From Spirosoma fluviale (GTDB lineage Bacteria > Bacteroidota > Bacteroidia > Cytophagales > Flexibacteraceae), in assembly GCA_945883425.1 (NCBI GenBank), contig CAMCXM010000014.1, positions 1-38,479 on the forward strand: DNA of 38,479 nt, read 5' to 3'. The position numbers and the translations under genes are program-made. Under the pieces are notes generated by a model. The model searched no databases and had not been told where the DNA came from. It saw only the letters and a list, made by a program, of their open reading frames with translations. Every line of letters begins with the position of its first letter. The stretch's first letter is position 1. Positions 18,117-26,326 of the stretch are shown in pieces.

Positions 18117-18124
18117 CAAAATTA
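18117..18124 (-). promoter_or_regulatory. Possible -7 element (TAATTTTG) for the small membrane protein
   Basis: On the minus strand TAATTTTG matches TAnnTTTG and is about 78 nt upstream of the 18039 start, in a very AT-rich gap where chance matches are more likely. No -33 element at normal spacing was found. Confidence 0.28.
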
Positions 18125-18209
18125 AACTTTACAAATATTTTATTTAATTATTCCAATCTGGCTATTGCGGTTTAATGTAAGGTATGGTGGTTGTTGAATT
18201 TCAATGTGA

Positions 18210-18236
18210 TTGAACATCAGACGGGATGTATGTTTG
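18210..18236 (+). promoter_or_regulatory. Bacteroidota-type promoter of cinA
   Basis: TTG at 18210-18212 and TATGTTTG at 18229-18236 (16 nt between them) resemble the TTTG-n(17-23)-TAnnTTTG consensus. The -7 element is a full match and the start would lie about 70 nt upstream of the cinA ATG. This is the best promoter candidate in the window. Confidence 0.55.
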
Positions 18237-18313
18237 CATTCTGATGATTTGTTAATAAAGCATGTACCTAAATTCTTCCGATCAGGTGGACTCGAAATGA
18301 AACAGATAAGCCA

Positions 18314-19477
18314 ATGAAAATTCAGAACAACACAGCCATTCTAACCATTGGAGACGAAATTCTGCTTGGCCAGATTCATGATTCCAATTCAGAATGGCTT
18401 GCCTCCCGATTCTCGGAAGCCGGCCTCGAAGTCGTCTGTAAACTCAGCGTCGGTGACCAACTGGAACAAATGGTGGCCGCTTTGGAATTTGCATTTCAAC
18501 GTGCGGACGTGCTGGTTGTAACCGGTGGACTTGGGCCTACCAAAGATGACATGACCAAACAAATGCTGGCCGACTGGTTTGGAAGTCCACTTGAAATGCA
18601 CCCGCTTGCCTTACAGCATCTGGAAGAGAAAATGCGAAGACGAGGCCGTCCGATGAACGACATGGTTCTTACGCAGGCACTTCATCCTCAAAAAGCTGAG
18701 TATCTCGAAAACAAAAACGGAACCGCTCCGGGTATTTGGTTTTCTGAAAACGGAAAAATATGTGTGGCACTTCCAGGCGTACCGTATGAAATGAAGCAGC
18801 TTGTAATGGATGAAGTTTTGCCCCGACTCAAACAAAGGCTGCAGCTTGATACGCTGCTTCACCGGTTTATTCGCACCGTCGGTGTACCGGAAACAACTCT
18901 TGCCATGCTGGTGAAGGAAGTGGAAGAAAATCTGCCCGCTGGTTTCAAACTGGCGTACCTTCCTTCGGGTGGACATGTTAAGCTTCGGTTGACAGCCCGT
19001 GGCACAGAACCGGAAAGCCTGAAGGCGGAACTGGTTCGTCTGGATGAACTTCTGTATCAATGTATAAAGGACCATGTGTATGCCCGGGAAGATGTAGAAC
19101 TGGATTCAGTCGTCGCTGATCAGATTGTGCGTTATCGTTTGCCAATTGTGTTAAACGACCACATCACCGAAGGCAGACTTCGGTTTTTGCTTTCGCAACA
19201 CAATGCCGTCCTTGATTTTTTGAAATTGGGTTCAAACGAAAATCTACCCCAACGTTTTGCCCGAATTTCGGTATGTAAAGCAGAAACAGAAACAGGAGAA
19301 GAGACCCAGCGAATTTCAGTTGAATTCTGTTTTTCTGAGGGAAAAACATTGCGAAGTCAACTGGATCTCAGATCATTTCCGGTTCCCGAAGTAAACCGGA
19401 ATATGCTCAGCCTGAGGGCTCTGGAATTATTAAGACGCGGAATTTTGGATCACCAAGCAAAATTGCAAAGCGAGTGA
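18314..19477 (+). CDS. cinA: CinA-family protein with degenerate C-terminal deamidase domain
   Basis: The 387-residue product begins with a well-kept MoCF-like (COG1058) domain: AILTIGDEILLGQIHDSNSEWLA, then GGLGPTKDD (71-79), NGTAPG and ALPGVPYEM. This half is linked to ADP-ribose pyrophosphatase activity in the family. The usual CinA C-terminal domain hydrolyses NMN and carries a catalytic serine in AESCTGG plus a GxAGPxG loop. Here residues from about 260 read VVADQIVRYRLPIVLNDHITEGRLRF and continue with no SCTGG and no AGP motif, although the closing RALELLRRGI is conserved. NMN deamidase activity is therefore probably lost. A probable promoter lies about 80 nt upstream. Confidence 0.92.
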   Translation: MKIQNNTAILTIGDEILLGQIHDSNSEWLASRFSEAGLEVVCKLSVGDQLEQMVAALEFAFQRADVLVVTGGLGPTKDDMTKQMLADWFGSPLEMHPLALQHLEEKMRRRGRPMNDMVLTQALHPQKAEYLENKNGTAPGIWFSENGKICVALPGVPYEMKQLVMDEVLPRLKQRLQLDTLLHRFIRTVGVPETTLAMLVKEVEENLPAGFKLAYLPSGGHVKLRLTARGTEPESLKAELVRLDELLYQCIKDHVYAREDVELDSVVADQIVRYRLPIVLNDHITEGRLRFLLSQHNAVLDFLKLGSNENLPQRFARISVCKAETETGEETQRISVEFCFSEGKTLRSQLDLRSFPVPEVNRNMLSLRALELLRRGILDHQAKLQSE

Positions 19478-19550
19478 CCGCATAAATCCGTAAAATTGCA
19501 GCACTATTTAATACACCAGATACAACGTAATCTAAAAACGAAATTTAACA

Positions 19551-20831
19551 ATGGCGCAAGTACAAATGGTTATGCCCAAAATGGGTGAAAGCATCATGGA
19601 GGGTACCATACTGAACTGGCTTAAAAAAGTCGGAGACCGGATCGAACAGGATGAATCCGTTCTGGAAGTGGCCACCGATAAAGTGGACACCGAAGTTCCT
19701 TCGACCCATGCCGGTGTTGTTCTCGAAATTCTTGCCAAAGAAGGAGACGTGGTGCCGATTGGAAAACCCATCCTCATCATCGAAACAGCAGGCGACGGAG
19801 CCGCAGTGGCCGTTCCGGTGGCGGCAGCTTCCAATGGCGCAGCTGTTAAATCGGCAGCACCGGTTGCCGCAGTCGCTGAAAAAGCAATGGAAACATCGGA
19901 TCGTTTCTATTCACCTCTTGTCCGAAACATTGCCAAAGAAGAAGGTGTCAGTCTGGCCGAACTTGATAAAGTACCGGGCTCAGGCAAAGACAACCGTCTC
20001 ACCAAATCAGATCTGATGGAATATCTCGGAAGCCGTCAGAAAGGCGCTGCTCCGGTTGTTACCGTACAGGAACGTCAGGCACCAGCCTCTGCTCCTGTGG
20101 CACCAGCCCGATCATTCTCAGGTGAGACTGAAATCATTGAAATGGACAGAATGCGAAAAATGATCGCCCAGCGGATGGTCGACAGCAAACGCATAGCACC
20201 ACACGTTACCTCATTTGTTGAAGCCGATGTGACCAACCTGGCCATCTGGAGAAACAAAATGAAAGGCGAATTCCAGAAACGATACAACCAGACACTTACC
20301 TTCACTCCGATATTCCTCGAAGCCGTTATCAAGGCACTTCGTGATTATCCGATGATGAATGCTTCGGTTGACGGAGACCGGATCATCGTGAAAAAAGACA
20401 TCAATGTGGGTATGGCAGTTGCGCTACCAAGTGGCAACCTGATTGTTCCCAACATCAAACAGGCAGACAAATACAACCTTATCGGACTTACCGAACAGGT
20501 CAATGATCTGGCCAGAAGGGCAAGAGAAAACAAACTTACGCCCGACGACCTTTCTGACGGTACGTACACAGTATCGAATGTGGGTTCTTTCGGAAACGTA
20601 ATGGGAACTCCGATCATTATGCAACCGCAGATTGGCATCCTGGCTTTGGGTGCCGTCCGTAAGAAACCAGCGGTGATCGAAACACCACAGGGAGATTCGA
20701 TCGGTGTCCGTCAGATGATGTTTTTGTCACACAGCTACGACCATCGGGTTGTGGATGGTTCACTGGGCGGAATGTTTGTCCGCAAAGTAGCCGACTACCT
20801 CGAAGAATTCGACATCGACCGGAAACTTTAA
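19551..20831 (+). CDS. 2-oxo-acid dehydrogenase E2 (dihydrolipoyl acyltransferase)
   Basis: The 426-residue product has one lipoyl domain (1-80) with lipoyl-lysine K44 in ATDKVDTEVPS, an Ala/Val/Pro-rich linker, and a peripheral-subunit-binding domain (about 119-160, SPLVRNIAKEEGVSLAELDK). The catalytic domain follows from about 195, with the active site SYDHRVVDG (H398, D402). It transfers an acyl group to CoA within a pyruvate, 2-oxoglutarate or branched-chain complex. Which one cannot be told, because no E1 or E3 gene is adjacent. The gene is followed by a strong terminator. It starts 73 nt after cinA, so a separate promoter is likely; a weak TAAAATTG lies near 19491. Confidence 0.93.
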   Translation: MAQVQMVMPKMGESIMEGTILNWLKKVGDRIEQDESVLEVATDKVDTEVPSTHAGVVLEILAKEGDVVPIGKPILIIETAGDGAAVAVPVAAASNGAAVKSAAPVAAVAEKAMETSDRFYSPLVRNIAKEEGVSLAELDKVPGSGKDNRLTKSDLMEYLGSRQKGAAPVVTVQERQAPASAPVAPARSFSGETEIIEMDRMRKMIAQRMVDSKRIAPHVTSFVEADVTNLAIWRNKMKGEFQKRYNQTLTFTPIFLEAVIKALRDYPMMNASVDGDRIIVKKDINVGMAVALPSGNLIVPNIKQADKYNLIGLTEQVNDLARRARENKLTPDDLSDGTYTVSNVGSFGNVMGTPIIMQPQIGILALGAVRKKPAVIETPQGDSIGVRQMMFLSHSYDHRVVDGSLGGMFVRKVADYLEEFDIDRKL

Positions 20832-20843
20832 TCCGGAACGGTC

Positions 20844-20879
20844 ATAAAAAAAGCCACTTGAAAAAGTGGCTTTTTTTAT
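20844..20879. terminator. Bidirectional rho-independent terminator
   Basis: AAAAAAAGCCACTT (20846-20859) pairs with AAGTGGCTTTTTTT (20864-20877) across a four-base loop. It lies 12 nt after the E2 stop and 18 nt from the end of the convergent 20898-21458 gene, so it can stop transcription from both sides. Confidence 0.9.
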
Positions 20880-20897
20880 GGTGTAAATTTTGAAGAA

Positions 20898-21458
20898 TTA
20901 GTAAATCGAATTCCAGTCGCTGGGAGTAAGCGGTTGCTTAATTCTGGCCATCAAAACATCTTTGTCAATTGTTGTTGACGGTGAATTTTCTGTTGAACTG
21001 GTTGCCTCGGTAACGGTTTGATCAGTCGGAGCACCTACTATAAAATTTGATTTTTGGCCGGTAATGTCTTCATATTTTGTACTGAAGTCGTTGGCATAAA
21101 AAGTGAACAACTCCTGCAGCTCTGCTTTCAGGTTGGGTGCAATGTCGCCATTTGCCAGTTGTTCCAGATTTCCGGATTTGTTTTCTTCTAAAGATTGTAC
21201 CAGGTGATTCACCCAGGTGTCAAGAAGAAAACTAGTTTCGGAATAACTATTCTTAATCAGGACCAGATCCTTTTCAGAAATGTTTTCCATGTTTTTGATG
21301 AAGGCAGCTTTGTTCTCCAAATCTGTTTTCAGTTTTTTGTACTTCGTAATCCATTGGTTCGTCATTACGGTCTTCACAATTTCTTTGCTTTGTGAATGTG
21401 CCGGATTGAGAACGAACAGAGGAAGTGCAAAAAGAATAATCAGTAATTTTTGCTTCAT
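20898..21458 (-). CDS. Hypothetical secreted protein
   Basis: The 186-residue product begins with a signal peptide (KLLIILFALPLFVLNPAHSQ) with probable cleavage after S-Q. The remainder is mostly helical and charged (WITKYKKLKTDLENKAAFIKN, DLVLIKNSYSETSFLLDTWVNHLVQSLEENKSG), with a Thr/Ser-rich stretch near the end (TVTEATSSTENSPSTTI). No family is recognised. A periplasmic or surface role is inferred from the signal peptide only. It is divergent from the plsC gene and convergent with the E2 gene. Confidence 0.82.
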   Translation of the reverse strand: MKQKLLIILFALPLFVLNPAHSQSKEIVKTVMTNQWITKYKKLKTDLENKAAFIKNMENISEKDLVLIKNSYSETSFLLDTWVNHLVQSLEENKSGNLEQLANGDIAPNLKAELQELFTFYANDFSTKYEDITGQKSNFIVGAPTDQTVTEATSSTENSPSTTIDKDVLMARIKQPLTPSDWNSIY

Positions 21459-21605
21459 AGTTCGTGAACTTTTGATATATCGGGGATGAATTATGATACA
21501 AGACTAAGTAAAAATTCGAATAATCCAAAAAACAGAGCATAACAAATTGTTTTTCTTAAAATAATACAATTGAAATCTAATTCGAGTCCAAATATTTTAC
21601 AAGCA

Positions 21606-22385
21606 ATGAACGAAAATGGTATCCGGTATGCCATCCGGAGATTCCATATTATCTGGGCCGGATTCTGGTGGCTGATGGGCTTCATTGTCCTGCTTCCCTT
21701 TTTCTGTCTTTGTATCTGGTTCCCTCGCATCGAGCGGGCAATGGCTTTTTTCAATCAGCTCTGGTGCCTGCTGTTTTTTCCGTTGGCACTTATTCGGGTG
21801 AAAACAATCGGCAGGGAAAATATACCGGCCGGCCGTTCAGTGGTGTATGCCAGTAACCACGGTTCTTTTCTCGACATACCGCTGCTTACCTACATTCTTC
21901 CCGGATTTCCCGCCTTTATGGGAAAGGCCTCATTGGGCAGGATTCCTGTTTTTGGCTACATGTTCCGCAATCTCCACATCGTGGTGGAAAGAGGAAGTGC
22001 CCAGGGCCGTGCCAAAGCCCTCAAGCTTAGCCGGAAAAAACTCTCCAAAGGACGGAGCATTATCATTTTTCCCGAAGGAAGCATTCACCAAAGTATACAG
22101 CCCGGGCTGGCCGATTTCAAGGACGGTGCCTTTAAACTGGCCATCCAAAAGCAAGTGCCCGTTGTGCCGGTCACCATCTGTTTCAACTGGTTTATTCTGC
22201 CTGACGATGGTAGATGGCTTCCGAATTTTTACTTTTGTAAAACCATCATTCATCCACCCATCGAAACAAAAGGTGTGTCGGAAGATGAATGTGGACAAAT
22301 CCGGGATCAGGTTCATTCCCTGATTTCGACAACCCTGGAACTTGAAAACAAGCCGTTGCTTAGAAAACTAAAACATGAAAATTGA
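21606..22385 (+). CDS. plsC: 1-acyl-sn-glycerol-3-phosphate acyltransferase (PlsC family)
   Basis: The 259-residue product has a membrane N-terminus (IIWAGFWWLMGFIVLLPFFC) and the acyltransferase blocks: block I SNHGSFLDIPLL (H85, D90), block II GRIPVFGYMFRNLHIV, block III IIFPEGS (155-159) and block IV VPVVPVTI. It should add the second acyl chain to lysophosphatidic acid at the inner membrane. The ATG at 21606 is chosen; a TTG at 21570 would add 12 residues. Its stop overlaps the gatC start by 11 nt, so the two are co-transcribed. Confidence 0.9.
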   Translation: MNENGIRYAIRRFHIIWAGFWWLMGFIVLLPFFCLCIWFPRIERAMAFFNQLWCLLFFPLALIRVKTIGRENIPAGRSVVYASNHGSFLDIPLLTYILPGFPAFMGKASLGRIPVFGYMFRNLHIVVERGSAQGRAKALKLSRKKLSKGRSIIIFPEGSIHQSIQPGLADFKDGAFKLAIQKQVPVVPVTICFNWFILPDDGRWLPNFYFCKTIIHPPIETKGVSEDECGQIRDQVHSLISTTLELENKPLLRKLKHEN

Positions 22386-22665
22386 CCCTTCGACGATTGA
22401 TAAAATGGCCCATCTGGCCCGATTGAACGTGCATGAATCGGAGAAAGCCGGAATTGCCGAAAGCCTGGAACAGATTCTGAGCTGGATGGAAAAACTAAAC
22501 GAACTCAACACAGACGGAGTCGAGCCACTGGTTCATATGTCAGCTGAAATTAATTCCATGCGGCAGGATATTTCTTCTGTTCCCATGAATCCCGGAATTG
22601 CGTTGTCCAATGCTCCGCAGAGCCGGGATTCGTTTTTTGTCGTACCGAAAGTACTGGACGTTTAA
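22375..22665 (+). CDS. gatC: Asp/Glu-tRNA amidotransferase subunit C (GatC)
   Basis: The 96-residue product matches GatC: IDKMAHLARLNVHESE at the N-terminus, the central LEQILSWMEKLNELNTDGVEPLVH and the C-terminal SMRQDI and SRDSFFVVPKVL. GatC stabilises the GatA-GatB complex that amidates Glu-tRNA(Gln) or Asp-tRNA(Asn). gatA and gatB are not next to it. It overlaps plsC by 11 nt and is separated from the next gene by 62 nt. Confidence 0.94.
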   Translation: MKIDPSTIDKMAHLARLNVHESEKAGIAESLEQILSWMEKLNELNTDGVEPLVHMSAEINSMRQDISSVPMNPGIALSNAPQSRDSFFVVPKVLDV

Positions 22666-22727
22666 CATTCCGACCCCTGTCCTCCCCACTTACTTGAAAA
22701 ACATTTCACTCCCCTGATTCTTTCACT

Positions 22728-23933
22728 ATGATACCTTCGATACGAAACCAGTTTAACCAACAGTTTACCGATCAGAAATACAAGGCATTTCTGGAGGAAC
22801 TTTTCACTCGTTTTGGTCATGAAATAGAATTCCGGATTGCAGAAACACCAGTCTTCATTCCAAAAGATTTGAAGAACCGATTGTTCGAAGCCTGCGACCA
22901 TATTATCGATGTTATTATTCAGCCGGACTTTATGGCCAAAACAGACAGGGCCATTCCGGAGGGAAAAAATGTGCCTCATGAAGACAAACATGCGCAGTTC
23001 CTTGCCATTGACTTTGCTATTTGCGAGGATTCCGATGGGAACCTGACGCCACAACTTATAGAGATGCAAGGGTTTCCGTCCTTGTTTGCGTTTCAGGATG
23101 TGATATCTGAAACCTTCCGCAAGCACTATGCCTGTCCACCCGATTTCGATCACCTTTTCAGTGGACTCACCTCGGAGAAATACCGGGAGTTGCTCGGACG
23201 CGTTATTCTAAACGGACACAATCCCGAAAACGTGGTTCTCATGGACATTGAACCCGAACTGCAGAAAACCAAGGTGGATTTCATGGCAGTGAACGAATTC
23301 TTCGGGGTTCCTTCCGTATGCATTTCGAAACTGAAAAAGCACGGACGGAAACTCTTTTATGAAGCCGATGGACGGGACATTGAAGTGAAGCGGATTTACA
23401 ACCGGGTCATTTTTGATGAGCTCGATAGGCGGACAGATCTGAATCTGCAGTTTCACATGAACGACGATGTCGATGTGGAATGGGCAGGCCACCCGAACTG
23501 GTTTTTCCGGATTTCAAAATTCTCGATGCCATTACTCGACAGTCCGTATGTGCCGGAAACAAAGTACCTCTCGGATTACAATGGGAATTTCCCAACTGAT
23601 CTGGAAAACTATGTTCTCAAGCCACTGTTCTCATTTGCCGGATCCGGTGTGATTTATGATGTGAAGGCGGAGGATGTAAACTCGATTCAGGATTCGGAGA
23701 ACTACATTCTTCAAAAAAAGATATACTATGCACCCGCTCTCAAAGCGCCCGATGGGGATGGTGTGAAAACCGAAATCCGGATGCTGTTTCTTTGGCCGTA
23801 CGGAGCCGAAAGACCGATTGCCTGCACAAACCTCATTCGCTTCAGCAAGGGCGTGATGATGGGGGTGAAGTTCAATCACAATAAAACATGGGTGGGTGGC
23901 AGCACTGCCTTTTTTGAACCAGAAACAAACTAA
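22728..23933 (+). CDS. Hypothetical protein, possible ATP-grasp-like fold
   Basis: The 401-residue product has no signal peptide and no clear membrane span. Parts resemble ATP-grasp enzymes of the glutathionylspermidine-synthase type: a lysine/glycine loop NYVLKPLFSFAGSGV, an acidic-basic TEIRMLFLWPYG, and an IRFSKGVMMGVKFNHNKTWVGG ending. An early part has the conserved-looking PQLIEMQGFPSLFAFQDV, and the region around VKRIYNRVIFDEL looks like a domain boundary. Function is unknown and the ATP-grasp link is tentative. The gene sits alone in gatC-recJ; the 11-nt gap to recJ suggests co-transcription with that gene. Confidence 0.85.
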   Translation: MIPSIRNQFNQQFTDQKYKAFLEELFTRFGHEIEFRIAETPVFIPKDLKNRLFEACDHIIDVIIQPDFMAKTDRAIPEGKNVPHEDKHAQFLAIDFAICEDSDGNLTPQLIEMQGFPSLFAFQDVISETFRKHYACPPDFDHLFSGLTSEKYRELLGRVILNGHNPENVVLMDIEPELQKTKVDFMAVNEFFGVPSVCISKLKKHGRKLFYEADGRDIEVKRIYNRVIFDELDRRTDLNLQFHMNDDVDVEWAGHPNWFFRISKFSMPLLDSPYVPETKYLSDYNGNFPTDLENYVLKPLFSFAGSGVIYDVKAEDVNSIQDSENYILQKKIYYAPALKAPDGDGVKTEIRMLFLWPYGAERPIACTNLIRFSKGVMMGVKFNHNKTWVGGSTAFFEPETN

Positions 23934-23944
23934 TCTTAAATAAT

Positions 23945-25738
23945 ATGGAAAACGAAACTATTGCAGGAACATCAAGCTTGAAAACAACCAAACGCTGGGT
24001 TTTTCCTGAAGAGCCTACCCAGGATGAACTGGGCGAATTGCTGGAAATTAAAGGATTACATCCCGTGCTGGCAGGTCTTCTCTACAGACGGGACCTCAAA
24101 ACGGAAGCCGGACTGAAGCAGTTTTTCAATCCTTCCACCGACGATCTCCACGACCCTTTCCTTATGAAGGATATGGACAAAGCCGTTGCCAGAGTCAAAC
24201 TGGCGTTGGAAAGGGAAGAACGCATCATGGTGTTTGGCGACTATGATGTCGACGGCACCACGTCGACCACGTTGGTCTACAAATTCTTGTCCCGCTGGTA
24301 CGACAACCTCGAGTATTACATTCCAGACCGTTATGCGGAAGGCTACGGCATTTCGTTTAAAGGAATCGATACGGCCAAAGAAAACGGCGTGACCCTCATC
24401 ATTGCCCTCGATTGCGGAATTAAGGCAATCGACAAAGTGCTGTATGCTACGGAAAGAGGGATTGATTTCATCATCTGTGATCACCATCTGGCTGGAGACG
24501 AGATTCCGTCCGCCAGTGCGGTGCTGGATCCAAAACGCCTGGATTGCCCGTATCCGTATAAAGAATTGTCGGGTTGCGGTGTTGGTTTCAAACTGATGCA
24601 GGCCTTGTGCCGGACTTTTCACTGGGAAGAATCCGATTTGTTTCAGATGCTGGATCTGGTTGCAGTAAGTATAGGATCTGATATCGTTCCCATTACGGGC
24701 GAAAACCGGATTCTGATGCACTTTGGTTTGCAACAGATCAACACCAATCCTTCTCCGGGCATGCTGGCTTTGCTCAACATTGCGGGATTTAAACCCGATG
24801 CCAATGGTCACTTTGCCTTGAAAGTGGACCGTCTCGTATTTGGAATCGGACCCCGGATCAATGCCGCCGGACGAATCGGACATGGTGCCGGTGCCGTCCG
24901 TTTATTGGTGGCCGATTCTCCTGAGCTGGCAGAAGAGCTGGCTTCCAAAATTGATTTGCAGAATGGAGAACGAAAGGAGCTCGATAAAATCATCACACAG
25001 GAAGCCCTCAACAAGATTGCCGCATCGGAAGAATTGCTGGAGGCTTATTCCACGGTTCTTTATCAGTCCGACTGGCACAAAGGTGTCATTGGAATTGTGG
25101 CTTCCCGCTGCATCGAAAAGCACCATCGGCCCACCATCATTCTGACGGAATCGGATGGAAAACTGACGGGTTCCGGCCGGTCGGTGCACGGTTTCGATTT
25201 GTATTCCGCCATTGAGGCTTGCAGTGAACATCTGATTCAGTTTGGAGGTCATTACCATGCAGCGGGACTCACCATGAAGAAGGAAAAGTTTGAGGATTTC
25301 GCACAGGCTTTTGAACAGCAGGTCCGTCAGAAAATGACGAAAGAGGACCTTGTTCCCCGACTGGTGATTGATGCCGAACTTCCATTGGCGCAGATTTCCC
25401 AGACCTTATTGAAACAGGTGCAGCGAATGGGGCCTTTCGGTCCTCAGAATATGAATCCTATGTTTGCCGCTTTATCGGTACGTGATAGTGGACAGAGCCG
25501 TTTGCTGGAAAACAAAAACGGAGGGCCGGCCCACATTAAGTTCTCCGTTACCCATCCCGATCTGGTGTACAACGACAAGCCGTATGCACTGGAAGGAATC
25601 GGTTTCGGAATGGGCGATCACTGGCCGCTGGTGGCATCGGGACAACCTTTTGATATAGCTTTTCACATCGAAGAGAACGATTTCCGCGATAAGAAAACGC
25701 TCCAGCTGATGGTGAAGGAAATACGCCAGAGCGAGTAG
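23945..25738 (+). CDS. recJ: Single-strand-DNA-specific exonuclease RecJ
   Basis: The 597-residue product is the 5'-3' exonuclease of recombination and mismatch repair. The DHH-domain motifs are intact: GDYDVDG (DYDVDG at 99-104), LDCG (D156), CDHH (179-181) and INAAGRIGHG (305-314). The DHHA1 part has GSGRS (409-413) and GGHYHAAG (434-441), followed by the C-terminal OB-type segment. Length is typical. It starts 11 nt after the ATP-grasp-like gene and is the last gene of the G+C-moderate chromosome before the AT-rich island. Confidence 0.96.
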   Translation: MENETIAGTSSLKTTKRWVFPEEPTQDELGELLEIKGLHPVLAGLLYRRDLKTEAGLKQFFNPSTDDLHDPFLMKDMDKAVARVKLALEREERIMVFGDYDVDGTTSTTLVYKFLSRWYDNLEYYIPDRYAEGYGISFKGIDTAKENGVTLIIALDCGIKAIDKVLYATERGIDFIICDHHLAGDEIPSASAVLDPKRLDCPYPYKELSGCGVGFKLMQALCRTFHWEESDLFQMLDLVAVSIGSDIVPITGENRILMHFGLQQINTNPSPGMLALLNIAGFKPDANGHFALKVDRLVFGIGPRINAAGRIGHGAGAVRLLVADSPELAEELASKIDLQNGERKELDKIITQEALNKIAASEELLEAYSTVLYQSDWHKGVIGIVASRCIEKHHRPTIILTESDGKLTGSGRSVHGFDLYSAIEACSEHLIQFGGHYHAAGLTMKKEKFEDFAQAFEQQVRQKMTKEDLVPRLVIDAELPLAQISQTLLKQVQRMGPFGPQNMNPMFAALSVRDSGQSRLLENKNGGPAHIKFSVTHPDLVYNDKPYALEGIGFGMGDHWPLVASGQPFDIAFHIEENDFRDKKTLQLMVKEIRQSE

Positions 25739-25764
25739 TTAGTAGAAAGTAGTTGGGAATTAGG

Positions 25765-25785
25765 AATCAGTAATCAGTAATCAGT
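25765..25785 (+). repeat. Tandem heptamer AATCAGT x3
   Basis: AATCAGT occurs three times head to tail at 25765-25785, followed by the imperfect AATTAGG. It lies 27 nt after the recJ stop. Short tandem repeats of this kind are prone to slippage. A function is not evident. Confidence 0.75.
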
Positions 25786-25969
25786 AATTAGGATTCAGGT
25801 GGAACGTGGTGTCATTTCGCCAATTCAGGCGGAACCGTGCAAAGCTTGTTGAAAGCTTGAAAGGCAGGAGCTTATTGGGTAAGTCCATCAAGCCAAATTT
25901 GGTGGATTGGGACAAGAAGGTTTGATTTGGGAAATTACTGAACAGCACTTTCCAATATGACAAATCCAA

Positions 25970-26037
25970 ACTTGCGTAAACCGGCCGGATTTGATATATA
26001 TACGCAAGTGTTGGGACAGTGAGGTGCGTAAACCGGC
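25970..26037. repeat. Inverted repeat with 12-bp direct repeat GCGTAAACCGGC
   Basis: ACTTGCGTA (25970-25978) and TACGCAAGT (26001-26009) form a perfect 9-bp inverted repeat with a 22-nt loop holding the palindrome CCGGCCGG. The sequence GCGTAAACCGGC occurs twice, at 25974-25985 and 26026-26037, 52 bp apart. It could be a protein-binding site, a small noncoding structured element or a scar of insertion. Confidence 0.7.
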
Positions 26038-26080
26038 TCGTTACCACCAATGCTAAAAAGACAGACGACACAGTAAGACA

Positions 26081-26326
26081 ATGAATAATAACGGATTCGA
26101 CATACTTACCATATCGACCAAGCGGACAGACTTTCAAGCTGACCATATTTTGCTATTGGGACTGGTGACAGAAAAGAAAGAAAAAACCGACCCTTCGCAT
26201 TTTTTAAAATTTCTTTTTGCCTACCCGCATGGCACACATTTGGTTTTGCCAGATACAAAAGCCAACGCTTCGCAAAACCAAAAGAGTGCAATTTTTTCCA
26301 ACCCACAAATGAAAATAATATCATAA
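26081..26326 (+). CDS. Doubtful 81-codon reading frame before the methyltransferase
   Basis: An ATG-started frame of 81 codons ends in a TAA that directly abuts the methyltransferase ATG. The predicted protein (MNNNGFDILTISTKRTDFQA...) shows no domain, signal or membrane span, and its second half lies over an inverted repeat (26239-26249 with 26272-26282). That is more typical of a mobile or structured noncoding repeat than of a protein. It may be the leader of the operon. Coding status is unresolved. Confidence 0.28.
   Translation: MNNNGFDILTISTKRTDFQADHILLLGLVTEKKEKTDPSHFLKFLFAYPHGTHLVLPDTKANASQNQKSAIFSNPQMKIIS
26239..26282. repeat. 11-bp inverted repeat TTTGGTTTTGC / GCAAAACCAAA
   Basis: TTTGGTTTTGC (26239-26249) pairs with GCAAAACCAAA (26272-26282) across a 22-nt loop, and the outer GCAC (26232-26235) and GTGC (26286-26289) extend the symmetry with interruption. 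It ends about 45 nt before the methyltransferase start, so it could be an operator, a structured leader or the end of a small repeat. Confidence 0.65.

Larger units (their letters stand above)
25739..26326. other. Junction region between recJ and the AT-rich defence operon
   Basis: This 588-nt stretch has no convincing gene. It contains a heptamer repeat (25765-25785), a 12-bp direct repeat with an inverted repeat (25970-26037) and a further inverted repeat near 26240-26282. Base composition falls from that of recJ to that of the operon. No integrase, tRNA or clear attachment site is visible. The promoter of the defence operon must lie here, but no TAnnTTTG match near the operon was found. 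Confidence 0.6.

Noticed and set aside
22662-23153. A 163-codon minus-strand frame over the 5' part of the ATP-grasp-like gene
   Set aside because: The plus-strand gene here is coherent over 401 codons; the antisense frame has no start context or family match.
24056-24883. A 275-codon minus-strand frame inside recJ
   Set aside because: It overlaps the intact catalytic DHH region of recJ, and its translation has no recognisable domain or signal.
25970-26060. Integron attC-like site near the direct repeat
   Set aside because: The inverted repeat lacks the GTTRRRY/RYYYAAC core and no integron integrase or cassette array is seen in the window.
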